Shown in pieces: positions 13,476 to 18,138 of a stretch of DNA of 18,138 bases. The DNA is from DATJBC01 sp035515515 (GTDB lineage Bacteria; Actinomycetota; Acidimicrobiia; Acidimicrobiales; UBA8190): the NCBI GenBank assembly GCA_035515515.1, contig DATJBC010000239.1, forward strand, positions 1 to 18,138. The letters run 5' to 3'. Both the position numbers and the translations under genes were made by a program. Under the pieces are notes generated by a model. It was not told the DNA's origin. It worked only from the letters and a program-made list of their open reading frames with translations, and made no database searches. Position 1 is the stretch's first letter, and every line of letters begins with the position of its first letter.

Positions 13476-14445
13476 CGGGGCCGGGGCCGGGACGGTCCAG
13501 CGCCTCGACCGCCACCTCGGGCCGGCGCACCTCGGAGCGTGCCAGGGCCACCAGCACGGTGCGGTCGGCCTCCGTGAGCGGCGGGCCCGCCAGGCTGCGC
13601 GGCCACAGCCGCCGCGCTCGCACCACCGACACCTCGGCCGACAGCACGAACACCTGGGCTCCGAGGTACATCCACCACAGCAGGCCGAGGACGCCCGCGA
13701 AGAACCCGTACAGCTGGCTCATGTGGCGGAGCTGGTGCAGCACCAGGTAGCTGCCCACGTCCTGCAGCACGCTCCAGGCGACCCCGCCCACCAGGCCGCC
13801 GGTCACGAGGGCGCGCCAGGGGACCTGCCTGGGGGTGAGGATGCGGAAGGCCGCCACGAACATGGCACTGTTCACGACCGCCGAGCTCGCGATGCCCAGG
13901 ACGCGGGTGGCGAGCGAGGTGTCGCCGCCCACGACCGCCAGCCCCGACAGCGTCGAACTGCTCGCCACGACCAGCGCCGCCACGCCCAGCAGGCCGGCGC
14001 TGCGGCCCAGGCGGGGCAGGAACCCGGGCCGCTCGATGCGGGGCACGCTCCACACCTGGGCCATGACGTACTGGGCGCACTGGGAGATGCCCAAGGACCC
14101 CCACAGGGCGGCGAGCACGCCGATGGTCAGGGTCACCGGGCTGTTGCGCCGCAGGTGGTGGATGTTGCTCTGGAGGTTCGACCCGATGACGGGGAACTGC
14201 GACAGCGCGGAGTGCACGACGCGGTTCTGCAGGGACGCGTCGCCGGAGGCCACGATGCCGAGGACGGTGACGGCCACCAGCAGCAGCGGGAAGACCGACA
14301 GGAACCCGTAGTAGGTCAGGAGGGCGGCGAGCTGGCCGCCCTGGTCGTCCCCGAACTTCTTCACGACGGCGAAGGCGAAGGCGAAGGGGCGCACGCGCCG
14401 TTGCACCCCGTCGATCCAGCGTAACGGCGGCTCCAGCGGATTCAC
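13468..14445 (-). CDS. YihY/BrkB-family inner membrane protein
   Basis: This 325-residue protein has a short cytoplasmic N-terminus, then QGGQLAALLTYYGFLSVFPLLLVAVTVLGIV, the conserved 'LA-YY-hhS-FPLLL' opening of the BrkB/UPF0761 family. Further membrane segments follow (TIGVLAALWGSLGISQ, AGLLGVAALVVASSS, ALVTGGLVGGVAWSVLQ, GFFAGVLGLLWWMYLGAQVFVLSAE), giving about six in all as usual. The last contains the family's YLGAQVFVLSAE motif before a charged cytoplasmic tail of about 55 residues. The biochemical function of the family is not established; the 'ribonuclease BN' label in old annotations is wrong. The GTG start at 14445 has GAGGGG 11 bases upstream, so the start is moderately certain. 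It is divergent from the sigma factor gene. Confidence 0.9.
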   Translation of the reverse strand: MNPLEPPLRWIDGVQRRVRPFAFAFAVVKKFGDDQGGQLAALLTYYGFLSVFPLLLVAVTVLGIVASGDASLQNRVVHSALSQFPVIGSNLQSNIHHLRRNSPVTLTIGVLAALWGSLGISQCAQYVMAQVWSVPRIERPGFLPRLGRSAGLLGVAALVVASSSTLSGLAVVGGDTSLATRVLGIASSAVVNSAMFVAAFRILTPRQVPWRALVTGGLVGGVAWSVLQDVGSYLVLHQLRHMSQLYGFFAGVLGLLWWMYLGAQVFVLSAEVSVVRARRLWPRSLAGPPLTEADRTVLVALARSEVRRPEVAVEALDRPGPGPAR

Positions 14446-14560
14446 GGTGCGCCCATCCCCTCGCCTCCCGTGCGCCCGGGTGGGCGCCGAGGACGCTCCG
14501 ACGCTCTATCACGCCGCGCGCGTGGAGTGGTGGAGCCGGCTCCGGTGGCCGGTCCCCGCC

Positions 14561-14586
14561 GTTTGCGCGGGCCCCCGCGGGGGTAT
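14561..14586 (+). promoter_or_regulatory. SigB/SigF-type promoter upstream of the sigma factor gene
   Basis: GTTT (14561-14564), 16-base spacer, GGGTAT (14581-14586). This matches the actinobacterial consensus (SigF GGTTT-N15-17-GGGTAT; Streptomyces SigB GNNT-N14-16-GGGTAC/T). Transcription would start near 14592, giving a leader of about 180 bases. The spacer contains the palindrome CGCGGGCCCCCGCG. It implies that the encoded sigma factor activates its own gene. Confidence 0.55.
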
Positions 14587-14590
14587 CGCC

Positions 14591-14771
14591 CACGTGAGCG
14601 GTGAGGGCGGGCGCCGTGCCCTCGACCACGGCGCGCGCGTGGGCCGTGCCTGTTGGCCCCTGGGCGCCACGGCCGGGCCCGTGACCGACGGGCTCACGTG
14701 CACGTCGGCCACCGCACGTGACGCGCACGGCACGACCCGGCGCGCGGCCGTGAGGCGCGAGGAAAGGTTAG
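14591..14771 (+). promoter_or_regulatory. Structured mRNA leader of the sigma factor gene with repeated complementary hexamers
   Basis: Starting at the predicted transcription start, CACGTGAGC (14591-14599) is complementary to GCTCACGTG (14692-14700), which closes off two hairpins. These are GCGCCGTG/CACGGCGC (14611-14618 with 14627-14634, eight-base loop) and GGCCGTG/CACGGCC (14642-14648 with 14668-14674). GCCGTG occurs three times (14613, 14643, 14747) and CACGGC three times (14627, 14668, 14726), so alternative pairings are possible. The last pair lies just before the ribosome-binding site AGGAAAGG (14760-14767). CACGTG also occurs at 14591, 14695 and 14715, which could instead be protein-binding sites. 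Confidence 0.45.
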
Positions 14772-15539
14772 ATGACCGACGACGCACGGGCGGAGCTCCG
14801 GGAGGCGTTCGTGGCGTTCGCCCGTACCCGCGACCCCGCGCTGCGCGCCCGGTTGGTGGAGGCGCACCTGGGCCTGGCGTCGCACCTGGCGCGGCGCTTC
14901 GCGGGACGGGGCGAGCCCCACGACGACCTCGTCCAGGTGGGGTCGCTCGCCCTGGTGAAGGCGGTGGACCGCTTCGACCCCGGCCGCGGGGTCGAGTTCT
15001 CGACCTTCGCCACCCGCACCGTCCTGGGCGAGCTCAAGCGGCACTTCCGCGACAAGGGCTGGTTCGTGCGGGCCCCACGGCGGGTCCAGGAGCTGTACCT
15101 GCAGATCGGCCAGGTGACGAGCACCCTGACCCAGGAGCTGGGACGCTCGCCCACCATCCGCGAGACGGCCGAGGTGGCCGGCGCCGGCGAGGACGACGTG
15201 ATCGAGGCGCTCGAGGCCGGCCAGGCCTACCGGTCGGGGTCCCTCGATGCCGTGGGCCCCGAGGGCGAGGCGCTGGCGGACCGCCTGGGCGAGGACGACG
15301 CCGGCTTCGGGGCGGCGGAGGACCGCGCCCTTCTGGTGCCGGCGCTGGCCGCCTTACCCCCGCGAGAGCGCGTCATCGTGCACATGCGCTTCGTGGAGGG
15401 CCTGACCCAGACCGAGATCGCCCGGCATGTGGGCGTGAGCCAGATGCACGTGTCGCGCCTGCTGGCCAGGAGCATCGAGAGGCTCCGCGGGTCCTACGGC
15501 GCCTCCGACGACGTCGCCGACGAGGACGCCGTGCCCTGA
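14772..15539 (+). CDS. RNA polymerase sigma factor, SigB/SigF/SigG (group 3) family
   Basis: This 255-residue sigma-70 protein lacks region 1.1. Region 2 is clear: LVEAHLGLASHLARRF (2.1), HDDLVQVGSLALVKAVDRFDPGRG (2.2-2.3) and FSTFATRTVLGELKRHFRDKGWFVRAPR (2.3-2.4). Region 3 is LGRSPTIRETAEVAGAGEDDV, and region 4 has LPPRERVIVHMRF followed by the helix-turn-helix LTQTEIARHVGVSQMHVSRLL. This arrangement is typical of stress and differentiation sigma factors. These are usually held by an RsbW-type anti-sigma kinase, but none is seen next to the gene. The ATG is preceded by AGGAAAGG four to five bases away. A matching SigB/SigF promoter lies upstream, and a second one precedes the next gene, so the local genes are likely targets. 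Confidence 0.93.
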   Translation: MTDDARAELREAFVAFARTRDPALRARLVEAHLGLASHLARRFAGRGEPHDDLVQVGSLALVKAVDRFDPGRGVEFSTFATRTVLGELKRHFRDKGWFVRAPRRVQELYLQIGQVTSTLTQELGRSPTIRETAEVAGAGEDDVIEALEAGQAYRSGSLDAVGPEGEALADRLGEDDAGFGAAEDRALLVPALAALPPRERVIVHMRFVEGLTQTEIARHVGVSQMHVSRLLARSIERLRGSYGASDDVADEDAVP

Positions 15540-15578
15540 CCCGCGCGCCACGTCGGGGGGGCGTCGGGGAGGTGCCCG

Positions 15579-15604
15579 GTGTGGGCGCCGCCGCCGGCGG
15601 GTAC
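15579..15604 (+). promoter_or_regulatory. SigB/SigF-type promoter upstream of the small acidic protein gene
   Basis: GTGT (15579-15582), 16-base spacer, GGGTAC (15599-15604). This fits the Streptomyces SigB consensus GNNT-N14-16-GGGTAC/T. Transcription would begin near 15611, about 67 bases before the ATG at 15678. The spacing equals that of the promoter before the sigma gene. Confidence 0.5.
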
Positions 15605-15640
15605 GGCCCGGGCGAGGTCAGACAGTCGTCGTACCCACGT

Positions 15641-15656
15641 GCACGCACCGGCGTGC
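15641..15656 (+). promoter_or_regulatory. Hairpin in the leader of the small acidic protein gene
   Basis: GCACGC (15641-15646), loop ACCG, GCGTGC (15651-15656): a perfect six-pair stem that ends eight bases before the ribosome-binding site AGGAGGG. It could influence translation or partly terminate read-through from the sigma gene; no T-run follows. Confidence 0.35.
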
Positions 15657-15677
15657 GGGGGACAGGAGGGACGTGCC

Positions 15678-15884
15678 ATGGCCCGCGACCACACCGAGGT
15701 GACCGACGCCACCCGGCAGGCCGAGGAGGAGGAGAGCGCGGCGGCGCACGAGCCCGACCGCGCGCCCACCCCCGGGGAGGAAGCCGCCGCCGAGGAGCTG
15801 TCGGTCGATCCCGACGTCCGGGAGCACTACGAGGAGATGGCCGAGCGGGGCGCCGAGGCCGAGGGGGAGGGGCGCGTCCCCTAG
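15678..15884 (+). CDS. Small acidic, probably disordered protein (68 residues), candidate stress protein
   Basis: This 68-residue, Glu/Ala/Asp-rich protein has no hydrophobic core, cysteine or membrane segment. It starts MARDHTEVTDATRQAEEEE and contains ADRAPTPGEEAAAE-like composition, then DPDVREHYEEMAERGAEAEGEG. Small proteins of this pattern (TDATRxAE..., PTPEEE..., EHYxEMxERGA..., GEG) recur in actinobacteria without known function, so I name none. The ATG at 15678 has AGGAGGG (15664-15670) seven bases upstream, which decides the start against an open frame extending to 15579. A SigB/SigF-type promoter precedes it, and the gene follows the sigma factor on the same strand. That suggests it is a target of that sigma factor. 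It converges with the receiver gene, 14 bases away. Confidence 0.8.
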   Translation: MARDHTEVTDATRQAEEEESAAAHEPDRAPTPGEEAAAEELSVDPDVREHYEEMAERGAEAEGEGRVP

Positions 15885-15898
15885 GAGCCCTCGGCCTG

Positions 15899-16396
15899 TC
15901 AGGACGGTGCGCGCCCCAGCGCGTCCTCCACGAGGGCGATGAGCCTGGCGGGGCGCACGGGCTTCAACATGAAGTGCGAGACCGTGCCCGAGAAGCGCTC
16001 GCGCATCTCCGCCTCGCTGTAGAGGGAGAAGGCGGAGACGAGGATCACGGCGGGACCCTCGGGCAGCCGGTCGAGGAGCCAGACCCCGTCGCGCGGCGAC
16101 ATGTGCAGGTCCAACAGGATCACGCCCACCCCGGTGACGTCCAGCGTGTCCAGGGCGGCCTGCCCGTCGGTTGCCTCGAGGACGCGCAGGCCGCGGCCGC
16201 GCAGGATGGCGGCCATCGAGTTGCGCACGTCCGGGTCGTCGTCCACCACCAGGACATCGGCGTAGGCGGTGTGGCCGGCCGCCGGGTCCCGGCGGTCGTC
16301 GTCACGCCGCTGCGGTGTCGGGGAACCGGCGGGACCCTGGTGCCACCGGCCCCGAGCGGGCACGTCGGGGTCGTCGTGCTCGCCGGCGAGCGCCAC
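15899..16396 (-). CDS. Stand-alone response-regulator receiver domain protein
   Basis: A CheY-like receiver fills the protein after a polar N-terminal linker of about 45 residues. Key residues (numbered from the GTG at 16396) are the acidic pair in VLVVDDDPDV (Asp53/54), the phospho-acceptor Asp96 in ILLDLHMSPRDG, Ser121 in ILVSAFS and Lys145 in FMLKPV. There is no DNA-binding or enzymatic output domain, so it likely acts by protein contact within a phosphorelay; no histidine kinase is adjacent. The start is uncertain. The frame is open to a GTG at 16492, but that stretch contains an 11-pair hairpin and lacks a ribosome-binding site. The GTG at 16396 has AGGGGGG (16411-16405) eight bases upstream. 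A role in partner-switching control of the nearby sigma factor is possible but unproven. Confidence 0.85.
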   Translation of the reverse strand: MALAGEHDDPDVPARGRWHQGPAGSPTPQRRDDDRRDPAAGHTAYADVLVVDDDPDVRNSMAAILRGRGLRVLEATDGQAALDTLDVTGVGVILLDLHMSPRDGVWLLDRLPEGPAVILVSAFSLYSEAEMRERFSGTVSHFMLKPVRPARLIALVEDALGRAPS

Positions 16397-16434
16397 GCTG
16401 CGGGCCCCCCTGTGCAGCCGGCACCACCGGCGGG

Positions 16435-16466
16435 CCCGCCCCGGGCAGGTGCCCACCCGGGGCGGG
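16435..16466. other. Eleven-pair G/C hairpin in the divergent receiver/epoxide-hydrolase intergenic region
   Basis: CCCGCCCCGGG (16435-16445), loop CAGGTGCCCA, CCCGGGGCGGG (16456-16466). The stem is perfect and continues after one mismatch. It lies in the leader of the receiver gene (minus) and far upstream of the epoxide-hydrolase gene (plus). A smaller hairpin, GCCGG/CCGGC, lies beside it at 16417-16431. It may be an attenuator, a boundary terminator or a DNA cruciform; no T-run is present. Confidence 0.45.
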
Positions 16467-16630
16467 GCCTGGCCCTCACTCACCCATCGCACACGGTGAC
16501 CTCCCCCCGCCCGGACTCCGAGGACCAGATCCTGTCACCCGCCCGCCGGGGCGTGCTCGACCCGGAGCGGCGGGGCCGTGCCCGGCGTGCTACGCAGTGC
16601 CGCGAGACCCGACCGGAGAGGTGGATCCGC

Positions 16631-17017
16631 ATGCCTACCCCCCCTGTGCCAGCCCCCCTGGACGTCGTCACCAGCTTCTGCGCCGCCTGGTCGACGCTCG
16701 ACATCGACCGCATCATGGGACTTCTCGCCGAGGACGCCGTCTACCACAACATCCCCGTGGACCCCGTGGTCGGCCACGAGGCCATCCGGGCGACCATCGT
16801 GGGGTTCACGGCCGGCTGGGACAGCGTGGCGTTCGACGTCCGCCATGCCGTGGCCGACGGTGCGGTCGTGCTCACCGAGCGGGTGGACCGCTTCGTCTCG
16901 GCCGAGCGCACCGTCAGCCTGCCCGTGATGGGCACATTCGAGGTCTCGGACGGCCTGATCACCGCGTGGCGCGACTACTTCGACCTCAATCAGTTCATGA
17001 GCCAGCTGTCGGACTGA
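16631..17017 (+). CDS. Limonene-1,2-epoxide hydrolase-family protein
   Basis: This 128-residue protein has the cone-like NTF2 fold pattern of the small limonene-epoxide-hydrolase family. The catalytic set is intact: Tyr38 and Asn40 in VYHNIPVDPV, Arg84 and Asp86 in LTERVDRF, and Asp115 in TAWRDYFDLNQF. These correspond to the Tyr/Asn water-binding pair and Asp-Arg-Asp triad of the Rhodococcus enzyme and mycobacterial EphG. Members open epoxides by direct hydrolysis in one step; the natural substrate is unknown and may be a lipid or steroid epoxide. The ATG at 16631 is supported by GGAGAGG (16615-16621), nine bases upstream. The gene stands alone. It is divergent from the receiver gene and ends six bases from the convergent GH26-like gene. 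Confidence 0.85.
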   Translation: MPTPPVPAPLDVVTSFCAAWSTLDIDRIMGLLAEDAVYHNIPVDPVVGHEAIRATIVGFTAGWDSVAFDVRHAVADGAVVLTERVDRFVSAERTVSLPVMGTFEVSDGLITAWRDYFDLNQFMSQLSD

Positions 17018-17023
17018 GGACGC

Positions 17024-17896
17024 TCATCCGAAATCGGTGGTGAAGGCGGACGCCGATTCCGGGAACTGCGTGATGTCCGAGTCGATGGTGCCCTGATACG
17101 AGAAGTACGAGGTGTATCCGACGTCGTTGGAGGACTGGGCGATGAAGCTGTGCATGTTGGTGATATAGGTCGGGTCGTCGTAGCCGTCGAGACCCCACTC
17201 GGGCACGCTCACCAACTTGCCGTGCGCCTTGGCGAAGCTGACGGTGTAGGTCAGTCCGCCCACCTCGTTGAGGCCGTCGGTCCAGCTCGTGACCGGGCTG
17301 TCGTAGTCGTCGGTCCCTACGTAGTCGACGTACTGGTCGCCGGGATACGAGGCGTCGTAGGAGCCGTTGGTGGGCGACTCGTCGGCGGCCGCGCACCAGT
17401 CGAACAGGAAGTGCTGGCCCGGGACGCTGCGCATGGTCGTCACGATGTCGTCGAACGCCGTCACGTACTGCGGTGGCGTCGTGTTCTGGACTCCCCACGA
17501 GAACCATGTCGTGTTCCACTCCCAGCCGATGCGCACGATGGCGTAGGCCTGGCCGCCGCTGACGAGGTTCTGGGCCAGCTGTTGGTACGAGCTCAGGTGC
17601 GACGGGGTCTGGGCGGGGGTGCCGTTGTCGGGCGACATGTTCACGCCCAGGTACAGCCGGAGCGAGGTCTGGGGAGGCCGGTAGGCCCCGATCGACGACC
17701 ACGACGAGCCGTCGGTGTAGCCCGACAGCCCCTGCACCTGCACGCCCAGCCGCTGGGCCAGGGCGGTGACCGCCCCGGGGCTCTGCGACGACACGTAGAA
17801 GCCGAGGGTGGTGGTGCCGACGGGCTGCACCGAGCAGCCGGCGAGCACCGACAGGGCGAGCACCACGAGCGCCGCTCCGGATCCCAGCCTCCGCAT
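17024..17896 (-). CDS. GH26-like glycoside hydrolase lipoprotein
   Basis: This 290-residue protein begins with a lipoprotein signal peptide: MRR, a hydrophobic core, and the lipobox LAGC with Cys21, so it should be anchored outside the cytoplasmic membrane. The mature part resembles a GH26 (beta-mannanase/beta-glucanase) TIM barrel: AIVRIGWEWN with Glu126 in the acid/base position, HFLFDWC, YVDYVGTDDYD, and LVSVPEWGLDG with Glu233 in the nucleophile position. The family also contains enzymes acting on mixed-linkage glucans and xylans, so the substrate is open. The ATG at 17896 has GGGAG (17908-17904) seven bases upstream; longer starts to 18088 would bury the signal peptide. It contains more A/T-ending codons than its neighbours. 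It may process surface polysaccharide. Confidence 0.8.
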   Translation of the reverse strand: MRRLGSGAALVVLALSVLAGCSVQPVGTTTLGFYVSSQSPGAVTALAQRLGVQVQGLSGYTDGSSWSSIGAYRPPQTSLRLYLGVNMSPDNGTPAQTPSHLSSYQQLAQNLVSGGQAYAIVRIGWEWNTTWFSWGVQNTTPPQYVTAFDDIVTTMRSVPGQHFLFDWCAAADESPTNGSYDASYPGDQYVDYVGTDDYDSPVTSWTDGLNEVGGLTYTVSFAKAHGKLVSVPEWGLDGYDDPTYITNMHSFIAQSSNDVGYTSYFSYQGTIDSDITQFPESASAFTTDFG

Positions 17897-18056
17897 CGCC
17901 CGTCTCCCAGCCCGCAGCCCCTCCCAGGCTACCGCCACTGTGCGTGTTACCGGGCTCGCCTGTGCGTGGCGGTGCTGGCCTCCCGGCGGCGCCCTCGCCC
18001 GCCGGGTGAGCGTCGGGGGCCCGAGGGCGGCGCGGGGGAGGAGGACCGATCGTCGC

Positions 18057-18062
18057 CATAAT
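18057..18062 (+). promoter_or_regulatory. Candidate -10 box giving leaderless transcription of the LLM gene
   Basis: CATAAT ends six bases before the ATG at 18069, so transcription would start at or next to the start codon. No ribosome-binding site precedes that ATG. Leaderless mRNAs are common in actinobacteria. No clear -35 box is seen. Confidence 0.4.
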
Positions 18063-18068
18063 GACCCG

Positions 18069-18138
18069 ATGCGACTGAGGATCTTCACCGAACCGCAGCA
18101 GGGAGCCGACTACGAGACGCTGCTCCGGGTGGCCCGCC
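18069..18138 (+). CDS. LLM-class F420-dependent oxidoreductase, N-terminal fragment (runs off right edge)
   Basis: Only 23 codons are visible. They begin MRLRIFTEPQQGADYETLL, which matches the opening strand and loop of actinobacterial luciferase-like (LLM) F420-dependent oxidoreductases (typically M-LRIFTEPQQGASYD-LL-VA). These enzymes transfer hydride between reduced F420 and small organic substrates. The rest of the gene is outside the window, so the assignment rests on this short segment. It is divergent from the GH26-like lipoprotein and probably leaderless. Confidence 0.65.
   Translation, partial: MRLRIFTEPQQGADYETLLRVAR

Noticed and set aside
15868..15882. Hairpin AGGGG/CCCCT at the stop of the small acidic protein as a terminator
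   Set aside because: Only five pairs with no T-run; too weak in this composition to call.
16631..16645. Minus-strand GGGTAG as a SigB/SigF promoter for the receiver gene
   Set aside because: The last base does not fit GGGTAC/T, there is no GTTT/GNNT at the right spacing, and it lies within the epoxide-hydrolase coding start.

Overview
The window is very G+C-rich throughout, with few A/T third positions, tightly packed genes and several GTG starts. A coenzyme F420-type (LLM) oxidoreductase start, a SigB/SigF-family sigma factor and an actinobacterial-type GT20 enzyme point to an actinomycetota genome. I would guess an acidimicrobial or related lineage, but the sequence alone does not settle that. 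I saw no mobile elements, rRNA, tRNA or CRISPR array.

Left part (1-2784). A QueA-family protein (running off the left edge) and an SDR oxidoreductase form a translationally coupled pair on the minus strand. A strikingly A/T-rich island separates them from a divergent DMT-type membrane transporter.

Central part (2797-11411, minus strand). This is a six-gene exopolysaccharide operon in which every junction overlaps. In transcription order it encodes a polyprenyl-phosphate-sugar synthase-like GT2, a GT4 glycosyltransferase, a CsaB-type polysaccharide pyruvyl transferase, a flippase fused to a GT39-like GT-C glycosyltransferase, a cellulose-synthase-like GT2 without PilZ domain, and a membrane-anchored GH8 endoglucanase-like hydrolase. 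I infer that it makes, decorates, exports and trims a beta-glucan-like polymer, possibly pyruvylated. It ends at a strong G/C hairpin facing the DMT gene. This operon, and the flippase/GT-C fusion in particular, is the best candidate for an undescribed system.

Right part (11412-18138). A 469-base gene-free region carries 17-base tandem repeats and leads into a divergent-sequence GT20 (trehalose-6-phosphate synthase family) gene. It is followed by a BrkB/YihY membrane protein (minus), a SigB/SigF-type sigma factor, a 68-residue acidic protein, a stand-alone response-regulator receiver (minus), a limonene-epoxide-hydrolase-family enzyme, a GH26-like lipoprotein (minus) and the start of an LLM-class F420 oxidoreductase. 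Matches to the actinobacterial SigB/SigF promoter consensus lie upstream of both the sigma gene and the acidic-protein gene. This suggests autoregulation and a local stress regulon. The sigma gene also has a long leader with repeated complementary hexamers that could fold in alternative ways.
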